Shown here piece by piece: positions 1 to 9,516 of a stretch of 64,000 bases of DNA (the first letter of the stretch is position 1; every line of letters starts with the position of its first letter). The position numbers and the translations under genes are program-made. The stretch covers positions 10,375,543-10,439,542 of the forward strand of contig NC_035435.2 of NCBI RefSeq assembly GCF_002127325.2, read 5' to 3'. Under the pieces are notes generated by a model that was not told where the DNA came from, ran no database searches, and worked only from the letters and a program-made list of their open reading frames with translations. Source of the DNA: Helianthus annuus. Taxonomy: Eukaryota; Streptophyta; Magnoliopsida; Asterales; Asteraceae.

Positions 1-390
1 CTGCGTTGTGTGGTTCGGATATATTTCTTTTTGGTAAAAGGGGACGGCGCCCCGATAAATTTTACAGATAACAAAAAAAATATTTACAGCCTAAGTGCAT
101 TAGGCTTCCCGGGACTTACCCCAAGGAAGACACCAACCCCACACCAATAGCTATGGTCTATCAATTGGAACCTTACAAGGCCCCGGCCATAAGCTAAACT
201 AGACATCAAAAAACAACCTAATCTAGACTTTAAAAAAACTAAAACTATTGATCCAAACAACCTAAAACAACAATAAACACAATATCAATCAAACAATAAA
301 GAAACACCTAAACGTAACAAGTAAATATCTATCTTGAGCATTCTGAAAATCATGATCTTGACAAAAGAAACAGGTTCATCCCCACTCCTC
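1..390. repeat. Left part of duplicated Myb/SANT block, copy 1
   Basis: This stretch pairs with 60690-61003 near the other end of the window. Both begin with the same TTGTGTGGTTCGGATATATT segment and end at the CACTCCTC that flanks the insertion at 391. Copy 1 carries about 120 extra bases (roughly 77-200) that copy 2 lacks. No convincing coding region is seen. The block resumes at 3140 after the LTR element. Its outer boundary lies outside the window. Confidence 0.75.
386..390. repeat. Target-site duplication TCCTC, left
   Basis: TCCTC occurs immediately before the 5' LTR and again at 3135-3139 immediately after the 3' LTR. The paralogous block at 60994-60998 has a single TCCTC with no insertion, which confirms it as a 5-bp target duplication. 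Confidence 0.95.
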
Positions 391-960
391 TGAAGACCAA
401 AGATACTCAAGTCCATCCGAATGAATCCGGTTTCGGACGGGTAGTTATTTATGTTTATTAGTTTTTGCTTAATGGGTCAAAACAGTTTACTGTTTTATTA
501 TTTGTGTTTAGAACTTGGGCCGGAGGCCACGTGATGTATATGGGTCAAACAATTAGTAGTCCAGTAGGTTTAAAGGTTTGGGTCATATGAGGTTTGGGCC
601 ATGTTACATGAACCGGCGTGAGTGAGAAGGTATAACCGCTTATACGGTTATTGAGGGAGGAGACGTACCCCTCTGTTGATCGTCGCACCCTTCCACTCAC
701 ACCCATTCGTTCGGTATAAATACTTGGCTCCATCCTCATTCTGAAAATATCTGTAATGCAAGTTTATGTTTGTTAGAAGTTCAAGTTCGTTCAGATTTGT
801 TTACGGTTAGTGTTATTATCATTCAGCAAGCAAGTTCTGTTAGTTTGATTCATGATGAAGTATTGTAAAGGTTGTGGTTTGTTCGAAAGTGATTGTGTCT
901 GTGGTCACAACTCAATCCGTTCCAACTGGTCCTGGGTTTCCGATGACGATGATACCAACA
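391..960 (+). repeat. 5' LTR of the ARID element
   Basis: It begins TGAAGACC and ends ACCAACA, and matches 2569-3134 base for base apart from about 11 substitutions and one 4-bp CAAG repeat difference near 826. It contains a TATA box at 715-722 and, at 852, the ATG of the element's long reading frame. The U5 end is therefore protein coding. Confidence 0.93.
715..722 (+). promoter_or_regulatory. LTR TATA box
   Basis: TATAAATA sits inside the 5' LTR about 130 bp upstream of the first ATG of the element and is repeated at 2893-2900 in the 3' LTR. The spacing fits a Pol II start near 745-755. Confidence 0.6.
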
Positions 961-1697
961 TTGGTATTAGAGCCAAAGGTTTAACAGGAACAGGAAAGGG
1001 TTGTGACAATGATGGAAACCGTTTACGAGGAGACAAGGGAAAATCGGTTGAGACCGACTGCGGTGTAGATGTTGTTCGTAGTGGAAAGTGCGGCCGGGCG
1101 GCGGAAGAGATGAATGAGTACGCGCAGGGGAAGCCAACCATACGAACCGGGAAGTCACCGGTAAAGAAGTTTCCAAAGAAAATGGTTCCAAAGGGGTTTA
1201 TGAAGAAGTCCGGAATTAAGGCAAGTGCACCGGTGGGAAGACCAAGGAAACCGGGAATCCGTTGCTTCAAGTGCAAGCAATTTGGTCATAGCGCCTCGAT
1301 TTGCCCAAGTAAGTACGTTAATTTATCGCCATTACCGGTTGAAAGTGATTATATGGTTAAGGATACATGTGGCGGTAAATGGGATTCGATTTGGGTTGTT
1401 GATCCTACATACAAAACACACATGACGGGAAACCAGAATGTGTTCAAATGCTTCAAAAGGCATTTTGGGTTAGTGACAAACGAGAATAGGAAGGATTTCT
1501 CGTTTGTGCATGGTATTGGAGAAGTTAGAGTCCCAGTGGATGGAAAAGACAAAACAATCCCATGTGTAAGTTACGCTCCTAGTCTAGACAAGAACGTGTT
1601 AAGTCTAGAACAACTGTTGTTTCAAGGAATTGAAACAGTTAATGGGGGATACATGTTTACTAAAGAAGATGTTTGGAAGTCGCTCGAAAGGGTTTGA
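852..1697 (+). CDS. Gag-like protein: Cys cluster, AT-hook-like core, CCHC knuckle, protease-like segment
   Basis: The 281-residue frame starts with ATG ATG inside the LTR and crosses the LTR end and primer binding site without a stop. Residues 4-18 form a Cys cluster (CxxC then CxC). Residues 20-125 are low in complexity and rich in Lys and Gly. An AT-hook-like GRP core lies at 129-131 within VGRPRKPG, and a CCHC knuckle follows (C138, C141, H146, C151). Residues 181-193 (WVVDPTYKTHMTG) line up with the Copia protease site, usually W-x-D-S-G-x-S/C-x-H-M-T, but here D184 is followed by P-T, so the catalytic D-S/T-G is absent. The frame stops at 1697 just as homology continues in another frame at about 1690, which indicates a frameshift. 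It may be nucleic-acid binding; enzymatic activity is not expected. Confidence 0.75.
   Translation: MMKYCKGCGLFESDCVCGHNSIRSNWSWVSDDDDTNIGIRAKGLTGTGKGCDNDGNRLRGDKGKSVETDCGVDVVRSGKCGRAAEEMNEYAQGKPTIRTGKSPVKKFPKKMVPKGFMKKSGIKASAPVGRPRKPGIRCFKCKQFGHSASICPSKYVNLSPLPVESDYMVKDTCGGKWDSIWVVDPTYKTHMTGNQNVFKCFKRHFGLVTNENRKDFSFVHGIGEVRVPVDGKDKTIPCVSYAPSLDKNVLSLEQLLFQGIETVNGGYMFTKEDVWKSLERV
961..974 (+). promoter_or_regulatory. Primer binding site, Met-tRNA type
   Basis: TTGGTATTAGAGCC follows the 5' LTR directly. It matches the plant initiator-Met primer site TGGTATCAGAGC with one C-to-T change. The same bases are read as codons I-G-I-R-A of the overlapping protein. Confidence 0.85.
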
Positions 1698-2037
1698 TAT
1701 TTATGAAGATAAGTCGGAGGTCGACTTAGAACAAGATTATCTCAACACGTTTTATGATAATCTTGGTGTTGATAACGGGTACAAGAAAGAAAAGAAGGAA
1801 TTTAAAGAATGTTTGGAAGACTACTACGAGAGGGAATTCGAAAAGGAAAGGAACAAGAAAAAGGCGTACGGTGAAAGTTCGAGGGCAAGAAAGAAAGAAA
1901 TCGTTTACTCCAAGAAAGCAAAGAAGGCGCTTTTAATATACATCGAAGGTGAAAAGGATAATCCGTATGAGTCAAAAGAAACGCTCCGAGAACGAGCGTT
2001 AATTCTTTCACAACTCGAGGAAGACGTTATCGAATAG
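1690..2037 (+). pseudogene. Middle part of the ARID-element protein, Lys/Glu-rich
   Basis: After the frameshift near 1690 the protein continues in the frame that runs to a TAG at 2035-2037. This segment is highly charged (runs such as KKEKKEFKE and EREFEKERNKKK) and probably helical. It joins the protease-like segment to the ARID domain. The TAG is in frame with the next segment at 2041, so a single nonsense codon separates them. Confidence 0.65.
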
Positions 2038-2040
2038 AAC

Positions 2041-2478
2041 ATGATCATTGAAAGTTGTGTAGAACCGGAAGATCTCATAACTTTGCACGAAGAATTAAAG
2101 AATCATCAAAGGTTCTTCGATGCTCCATTCGAAGAGATTTTGATTTGGTTCATTTCAGATTTTCTTGGAATCGTATGTGAAAAGGCAATGCCACCCGAGT
2201 TGATTGATGGCCGTGAACTTAGTCTAATCTTGTTACATCGAATTGTAAAGCTTAACGGGGGATTCAAGGAAGTAATGGAAAAGAATTTATGGGATGTGAT
2301 TGCGGCTAAGTATGGTTATGAGCCGGATGATGCATACGAAGTCAAGGTTGCCTACATTTACTACTTGGAACTAGTCGAATGGTATTTCGACTTCATGAGG
2401 AAAGAGCGTGGGAAAAAGGCAAACGTCATGGCTGGAAATTCTAACAACAACGGTTGGTTGGCTCGAAGAATCAAGTGA
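2041..2478 (+). pseudogene. ARID (BRIGHT-like) DNA-binding domain segment
   Basis: Residues about 26-116 of this 145-residue frame match the ARID fold: an N-terminal helix (FDAPFEEILIWFISDF), the PPELIDGRELSLILLHRIV helix pair, the hallmark GGF (73-75), a conserved Trp (W84) in NLWDVIA, then a YxxYLELVEWYF-like last helix (Y105-F116). ARID domains of plant chromatin proteins bind DNA, usually AT-rich. Here the domain lies inside an LTR retrotransposon, downstream of a CCHC knuckle. It is in frame with 1690-2037 apart from one TAG. It could have been captured from a host gene, or the whole CCHC-ARID protein may be a host family that was trapped between LTRs. Confidence 0.8.
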
Positions 2479-2568
2479 TGACGAAGTGGTGGTCAAGATA
2501 GAGGTCACCAACAACTGCAAGGAGTAATCAAGGCTGAAGATTCGGATGTTCTTGCTTAGGGCGGTGAA

Positions 2569-3134
2569 TGAAGACCAAAGATAATCAAGTCCATCCGAAT
2601 GAATCCGGTTTCGGACCGGTAGTTATTTATGTTTATTAGTTTTTGCTTAATGGGTCAAAACAGTTTACTGTTTTATTATTTGTGTTTAGAACTTGGGCCC
2701 GAGGCCACGTGATGTATATGGGTCAAACAATTAGTAGTCCAGTAGGTTTAAAGGTTTGGGTCATATGAGGTTTGGGCCATGTTACATGAACCAGCGTGAG
2801 TGAGAAGGTATAACCGCTTATACGGTTATTGAGGGAGGAGACGTACCCCTCTGTTGATCGTCGCACCCTTTCACTCACACCCATTCGTTCGGTATAAATA
2901 CTTGGCTCCATCCTCATTCTGAAAATATATGTAATGCAAGTTTATGTTTGTTAGAAGTTCAAGTTCGTTCAGATTTGTTTACGGTTAGTGTTATTATCAT
3001 TCAGCAAGTTCTGTTAGGTTGATTCATGATGAAGTATTGTAAAGGTTGTGGTTTGTTCGAAAGTGATTGTGTATGTGGTCACAACTCAATCCGTTCCGAC
3101 TGGTCCTGGGTTTTCGATGACGATGATACCAACA
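2569..3134 (+). repeat. 3' LTR of the ARID element
   Basis: It is the direct repeat of 391-960, starting TGAAGACC and ending ACCAACA, and is followed by TCCTC at 3135-3139. The LTR-encoded ATG recurs at about 3027, and its frame runs out into flanking DNA. Confidence 0.93.
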
Positions 3135-3139
3135 TCCTC

Positions 3140-4466
3140 AACATACCCATACCACAACTAGCCATACACCACATAACCAAAAAGTTGTATCTAAATTCAA
3201 TAACAAAATACAAATCAACCAAAAAGACATGATAATTTCGCAGCACTTCCATGTATTCTTGACCTTGAGCATCTTCCCACTTTTATCCACTTCAACAGTC
3301 CCAAACAACATAATTGTAGAATTACCAACCAATAAAATAACCAACCAACCTAACCCATCTAAATTCAGCCAACTCATTCGTAGCGGGGGGTTTTTGGCGT
3401 TTTATCCCTAAAATTCTTTGTGGTGACGCCGGTGGTGTAACCGCCCCTTGGGCCTTTTTTTCAAAGTTTTGGCCCAAGCGTTTTATTTAAAACGCCAGAA
3501 TTCGCGCAAAGATCGAGACAGGACTGTTGGGTCCAATGGTAATAAAAAATATTTTTTCTTTATTTTTTATCCACTTTTTTACCTGTAAAAACCCCACTAT
3601 TCACTCCATTTTTTATAAAATTTACCCTCTTCTCTTCACACTTCTTCATATTTTACAAAAAAAAAAAAAAATCATGAATCCCTTCCGACCCCCTTTAGGT
3701 GTTCATTCTAGACCCAGTAACCAAACTTCATATCGCCCTAACACAACCCAACCGCAACCGTCCTTCAATTTCCAAGAGATGGACCCGAGGATGATAGTGT
3801 ACACGCAAATATTAGGCATGTCTCCGCAATTCTTTCACGGTCCACACGACTTTGCATCCATGGGCGGTTCGCATACGGCTCAAGAAGAAACCGAGCCCGA
3901 CATTGAAATGGTGCCGGAGACACAACTCGGGCCCGTAGCCGAGGTATCTCAACGTGGTAAACAGTCTCATAAAAAAAGCCTAACGTTACAAGAAGGAATC
4001 GAACCTACCAAGCTTGGTCGAAAGATGAGGAGTACGCGTTAGCACGGGCGTGGCTCGACATATCGGAGGATTTCGAAGTTGATAAGCTTTATTTACCTTT
4101 TTAAATAGTATGAATTTTTTATATAGTTTGTATTATATTATTTTTGTACTATAATTTTTTTTAAATATAACAATATATTTGTTTTATTTTTTGTAGAAAA
4201 CTATCAAACTCTACCTGTTTTTTGGAATAAAATTCGCGAAACTTTTTTTAATGCAATGGGTATGTCATTGGTTCCAAGAAGTTTTCCAACGCACCAAGGA
4301 TAGCTGGGTAGCAGTCAAAACGACGCGAATATATTAACAAGAGCTTTGGAGGAGTACAACCAAACGAGAAGCGTTTTTTCGTACTTTAATTGTTGGGAGC
4401 TTCTACTTGGAAGTAATGTAATTTTTTTATTTAATGAAATATTATTAGTTAAGCTTTTAAATATAA
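3140..4466 (+). repeat. Right part of duplicated Myb/SANT block, copy 1
   Basis: This continues the block that the ARID element interrupted and aligns with 60999-62375. Similarity stops near 4466, where copy 2 goes on into unrelated AT-rich DNA. Neither copy has recognisable terminal inverted repeats inside the window, so the transposon ends could not be set. Confidence 0.7.
3674..4410 (+). pseudogene. Myb/SANT-like protein of PIF/Harbinger type, broken copy 1
   Basis: The frame opens MNPFRPPLGVHSRPSNQT and stays open to 4042. It then shifts frame within the sequence that should read W-S-K-D-E-E-Y-A-L-A-R-A-W-L-D-I-S-E-D, the start of a Myb/SANT trihelix as found in PIF/Harbinger ORF1 and related plant proteins. 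An AT-rich tract near 4102-4195 looks like an intron. The second exon should include the NAMG...KWTDIN part, but copy 1 has lost about 50 bases of it near 4260 compared with copy 2. No transposase is present. It is a dead fragment. Confidence 0.65.
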
Positions 4467-4654
4467 TTCAAAGTCTTGTAATCCGGCCCGGTGCTCGATG
4501 ACTTGTGATTCGGCCCAATGCCCAAATCACTTAAACAAGTGTTGTTGTGCACGACGGAGGAATGTCGTGACTTAAACCGAATCAAGTCGAGACTCGCCGA
4601 ATCGATTCGCGTCGAACCGAGTTGCGTCCACAAAATATGTATCAACAAGTAGAG

Positions 4655-5146
4655 TGTAAGGCCTCCTAATCCAAGATCTCACTCAGCTAAAGCAACCAAC
4701 AGGTGTGCGGAATCCACCTGATGATCAACCACTGTAGATGAAACACTAGAATGCAAAGATTTGTGAGAGAAATCAAGAATACACTGAGTATTCTAGATGA
4801 GGAAGATGAATGACGTCACTCACATAAAGTAGCCGCCAGACAAAACACACAAAATGATTAGGGTTAGGTGCACAGAATTTCACACAGAATCGCCGCCTTG
4901 TCTATTCCACATAAAGGTATAAATACAAGGCAAACCCCGGACTTTCAAGACAAACTACAAAGCCCGGACAAAGTAACTACACAATGCAAAACTCTGACTT
5001 TTGTCCTAAACAAAACTCAGACAAAAGTCTATCCTAAACCTTGGACAAAATGTCCAAGGATAAAGCTAGGACTATCTTTCAATATATGTACAATAAAGAC
5101 CCTACAAAATGGGAGACATGCACTTATCACCTAAAGTGCATTAACA
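4655..5146 (-). repeat. 3' LTR of family A element
   Basis: It matches 15172-15663 over its full 492 bp, and its ends are TG and CA on either strand. It contains several CCCGGAC/CTCAGAC copies, a motif that is also repeated in the leader of this element. TAGAG precedes it. Confidence 0.92.
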
Positions 5147-7307
5147 AACTCCCCCTTGATCAGTGCATGGTCTTCATTGGTCTTGAGTTCTTCATACTCT
5201 CTTCGAGAAGCTGCTTCCTGCCCAGACCTTGTTCTTCACACAGAACTGAACCACCTTGATGAACTGGTCAGCTAGAACACGATCTTCTTTATTGTATTTT
5301 AGAGGCAGGCGTCAAAGCTTCTTCAGATGTGCTTCTCTAAGGTTGACAAGCCAAATTGGATCCAAAATTTCTGTAATCTCAACCGTACTTTCTTCTCGGA
5401 AATCACTGCTTCCCCAGTCTTGAGATGCACGATCCAGACGCACACAGCTTCTCCAAAACTTCCATCTTGAGATGAACGATCCAGACGCACACAACTTCTC
5501 CAAATCTTCCATCTTGTGATGAACGATCCAGACGCACACAGCTTCTCCAAATCTTCCATCTTGTGATGAACGATCCAGACCTGAAACACTTAACACCGGA
5601 TTAAGAATCTTAACCCCGGAGACATCGGCCCAAACTTGGATCCCAAAAAATAAATTCCAATACCCCAGAATCATCATCATCATCATCATCATACTCAGTA
5701 AATCCCACCAATAGCAAAGCTAAGGTAGGTTCTGAGGAGGGTAAGATGTAGACAGCCTTACCTCTACCCGTAGGAATAGAGAGGCTGCTTCCAGTGAGAA
5801 CCCCGGCTCGATAGTAGTTTTGCATCAAGCCTTGGACATAAGGCACATAACACTCAGCAATTGAGACAACTGCCGATTAGTGCATGTACCCCCTTGTCTT
5901 TCGGCTATCAGCGCCACCACATGATGCATGATTAACCATCCCCCTCTTTTAACGTTATTTTCACAAAATTAGTAAAATAACGTTAAAATTAGTGCACTTT
6001 CACTTTTGCCCCCTGAGCGCCCACACATATATACATTATAAGCGCATACCGCAAGCGGGGCGTTTCCAATACCCCAGAATAAACAATTGAAATATTAAAC
6101 AACCAACATTTAATAACTTATTTAGATAATTTTCACAACCCTAGAGTATACTTAATAAAGATAACTCGCACATAGAAACTAGAGAGCAAAATCTTTTTGT
6201 GGTTTTTCAATTTTGACTGAAATGGAGATTAAACCTACGAACATATTTACACTAATTATCTTTTTGTGAAATCGGAGCAAAGGAATTATATCGGTTTTAC
6301 TGTCAGTACCCGACACAAGAACCATAGCATTTAGCTTTAATCTTTTAGAATGATGTTGACAGTTCAAGACGTTCAACGGTATTGTGGTCAACTTAAGTTT
6401 TAGCACGCTTTCGAACACTGTTTTCAAGATATGGAATTAAGTGTATTAATAGCTGACAGTAACTATGTTTACCCACCTCAGAATATACTCCCGTATCAAT
6501 GTATGCACGAGAGATCATCTTACTGGTGAGTATACCATTTATCATCTGTATTTGACGTATAAGCTGATGTGAGATACTCACTTATTTCGAATTGAAAACA
6601 AGTCCTTTGTGATAGAATCACTTATTGATGGGGAACTTGAATTTCAGATGCAGAGGGCACAGGAGCAAGTCCGTGAACAGGTTAGTACCATCGTACAGAC
6701 AAAGAGACGAACTTGACTCCCGCATAATTTTGTGGGACATGTGATTGTTTATCACTTATTTGGGTCGAATGCATCATGAATTAAGGATATTTACACGTAT
6801 GTATGGTATCATGGAAGATCTAGACTTGCGTCCCCGTTATTTTCCGGTAAAAGAAACAACCATGATACCCAGATGATAAACAGCATAAAGACCACGTATC
6901 TCAGAACCTCGGCAATCTATCAAACGAAATTACGGTACCAAGACCATATATCCGAGAGATGTGCCACACAAGTTACGCAGTTCATTATCTTTATATACCA
7001 AAGACAGGTTCTTATTTACGCGTAAAACCTACCGAAGCAACGTATAATGAAGCTGTCACTGTTAACGGTTAATTTTATATATATATAACCATAGTCCTGC
7101 ACCAGATACGACTAACCGATGTACTATCATTTCCCTTATATCTCAACACGATTTCATTTTAAATTTTTCATATGTTTTTGTATTTTTCTGAAAATTTATC
7201 CTACAACTAAGTAAAATGTTTTTGGAGTTTTTCAATTTTTTTCGAAAGCGGTAAGAACTGTACATAAAAAAATAAAATAAGGTTTCTATGTGAGTTTAGA
7301 AAGCATT
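5147..7307 (-). other. 3' noncoding region of family A with purine tract
   Basis: About 2.2 kb separates RNase H from the LTR with no convincing protein. The purine tract AAGGGGGAGTT lies on the minus strand at 5147-5157. The region holds a 47-bp minisatellite (5428-5586), an ATC run (5669-5692), small palindromes of the type GTGATAGAATCAC near 6609 and a segment at about 6810-6960 that is almost identical to the matching place in family B. Confidence 0.75.
5428..5586 (-). repeat. 47-bp tandem repeat, about 3.3 copies
   Basis: The unit contains GATCCAGACGCACACAGCTT and CTCCAAATCTTCCATCTTG and recurs with 1-3 differences. The related family A fragment has two copies at about 34145-34245, so the array length varies between elements. 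Confidence 0.85.
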
Positions 7308-8252
7308 TTACTCTGGGTTGATCTTGCCAATCATTCGGACCAGATTTTCAAATCTAGCCCAATCGAATGTTTTTGTAAACAGGTCGGCAAGATTATCCAA
7401 GGTGTCTACCTTAAACACTTCTATTAAACCCTTCTCAGCACAGTCGCGAATAAAATGATGCCTAACATCTATGTGATTAGTGCGTGAGTGATTAACTGGA
7501 TTGTTTGTTATGGAAATGGCAGAGTTGTTATCGACAAGGATAGGAGTTCGAGTAAAATTCAAACCGTAGTCCCTCATTTGCTGCTGAATCCACAAAACCT
7601 GAGCACAACAGCTTGATGCAGCAATGTACTCGGCCTCGCACGTGGAAAGAGAAACGGCAACTTGCTTTTTGCATTGCCAAGAGACAAGACGATTCCCAAG
7701 AAGTTGTGCGCCGCCAGAGGTTGACTTTCTATTCATCGGGCACCCTCCGAAATCTGCGTCAGCATACGCCATCAAATCCAGACCACCTTCTGCTGGATAC
7801 CACAATCCAAGCTTAGGCGTCCCTTTCAGATATCTGAAAATACGCTTGACTGCTTTCAAGTGAGACTCCTTCGGAGTTGATTGGTACTTAGCACACAAAC
7901 AAACAGAGAACATAATATCTGGTCGTGAAGCAGTAAGATACATCAGTGAACCTATCATTGTTCGATATAAAGTCGGATCCACTTCAGGATCTTTCTCCTT
8001 ATCGGGTGAAAGCTTGAGATTTGTCGGGAGAGGCGTGTCATAGGGTAAGCTATCTTCCAATCCAAATCTTTTGAGAATCTCGTGGACATACTTTGTCTGA
8101 TGCACGTACGTCCCGGTTTTTCCTTGACTCACTTGAAGACCTAAAAAGAAGGATAACTCGCCCATCGCGCTCATTTCAAATTTTGACTTCATCACCGCTT
8201 CAAACTCAAGACATAATTCTTCATTTGAAGAACCAAAAATTATGTCATCAAC
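7308..8252 (-). pseudogene. Family A reverse transcriptase C-terminal half and RNase H
   Basis: The frame continues directly after a TAA (8253-8255) that replaces the Tyr of the YVDD catalytic motif; VDD is still present. It then contains the RT thumb (FFLGLQVSQ), the Copia signature [34 protein letters not shown], and RNase H landmarks ([67 protein letters not shown]). Apart from the stop at its start the domain is complete, so the break at YVDD is what separates it from the N-terminal half. Confidence 0.88.
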
Positions 8253-9516
8253 TTAAATTTGCACAATTAGAAAATCTCCCCCTTTCTTCAAAATGAACAG
8301 TGTGGAGTCAATCGCACCACGCGAGAACCCATGCTCCAATAGATGCTTTGACAATGTCTCGTACCATGCTCGAGGGGCCTGATGGAGACCGTAGAGAGCC
8401 TTGTCCAACAGATAGACCTTGTTGTCTAACCCTAGAGCTTCGAAACCCGGTGGTTGGGACACATACACAGTTTCATGCAATTTCCCGTAAAGGAAGGCGC
8501 TTTTCACATCCAACTGATAGACTTTGATACGCATATGTGCAGCAAAGGCTAGAAATAAACGAATAGCTTCCAGTCTTGCCACCGGTGCATAAACTTCAGT
8601 ATAATCAATCCCTTCCTCCTGATTGAAGCCTTGAACAACCAACCATGCTTTGTTTCTGACAACGACACCCTTATCGTCTTTCTTGCACATGAAAACCCAT
8701 TTCGTATTGATTGCATGTTGGCCCTTTGGAAGATCGACAAATTTCCACACTTTTAACTTGTCGAACTGAGCTAACTCTTCTTGCATCGCCTCACACCAAG
8801 AATTATCCTTCAGAGCCATTTGATAGTTCTTCGGCTCTATCTGAGAGATAAAACATTCATGCAGGCTAAGATTGTAGATTTCTTCTTTCTTGATAGCAGA
8901 GAACAGACATTGCATCTCTGAAATACTCCTTCGCGTTTGCACTCCCGCATTTGGGTTCCCAATAATATTATCAACAGGATGATGAATATTTGTTCTTGGA
9001 ACTGGGATTGCCGGAGCTTGAAGATTGTTTCCCAAATTCGATTGAATCTCCCCCTCAGCATTTGTATTACTACTAGAAGGTTGATCATTTCCAGAAGACG
9101 TGTTAACATTAGGATATGCTGAAAAGTCAACGTACAGATCTCCACTTGTAGTTTGAGCAGCTGCATTGGGGATCTGCTCAGCAACAACATCATTTACGGT
9201 CGAAGAATCAGTGACTGGAACATTCGAAGACACAACATCATTTACGGTCGAAGAATCAGCGACTGCATTGGGGATCTGCTCAGCAACACAGTAGTTTGAG
9301 CAGCTGCATTCGAATACTTGCTCTCCAGCTCGCATCCACTTCATCTTTGTTCACAAGATGTGTGTATGCAACCTCCGAGTCTTCTTCTGAAACATCAGGA
9401 AGATCAAATGAATCAAATAATTTATCATAATCATAACCGATTTTGGGACCGAGTTCGGACAGTGGAGGATCAAAACTCAAAGGAGTTATATCAAACACGA
9501 TCTCCACTGATCGCTT
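8253..9516 (-). pseudogene. Family A integrase tail, linker and reverse transcriptase N-terminal half
   Basis: From 9516 the frame follows the in-frame TAG that ends the integrase segment. It gives an acidic linker, then after a further frame change RT motifs: [61 protein letters not shown] (first catalytic Asp), QPPGFE, and [14 protein letters not shown]. The frame ends at a TAA in place of the Tyr of YVDD. Short repeated units around CATCATTTACGGTCGAAG (9185-9265) show local slippage in the linker. Confidence 0.85.

Larger units (their letters stand above)
391..3134 (+). mobile_element. Non-autonomous LTR retrotransposon carrying CCHC and ARID domains
   Basis: The element is 2.74 kb with two direct LTRs (570 and 566 bp) that start TG and end CA, a TCCTC target duplication, a Met-tRNA-type primer binding site directly after the 5' LTR, and a weak purine stretch (AGGGCGGTGAA) before the 3' LTR. 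It has no reverse transcriptase, RNase H or integrase, so it must have used enzymes from another element. Between the LTRs lies one broken reading frame: a Cys-rich N terminus, an AT-hook-like GRP core, a CCHC knuckle, a degenerate Copia-protease-like segment and an ARID domain. About 11 substitutions separate the LTRs by eye (near 2%), so the insertion is not ancient. Retrotransposition is shown by the empty site at 60991-61003. Confidence 0.9.

Noticed and set aside
545..739. Minus-strand 64-codon frame, repeated at 2723-2917
   Set aside because: It lies within the LTR and its repetition only reflects the LTR duplication. It crosses the LTR TATA box region on the other strand.
905..1276. 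Minus-strand open frame opposite the CCHC protein
   Set aside because: It is a shadow of the plus-strand frame, with no domain and no promoter.
3138..3377. Minus-strand hydrophobic open frame that might be a membrane protein
   Set aside because: Copy 2 (60893-61111) does not keep the same frame and it crosses the insertion border. No family is recognised.
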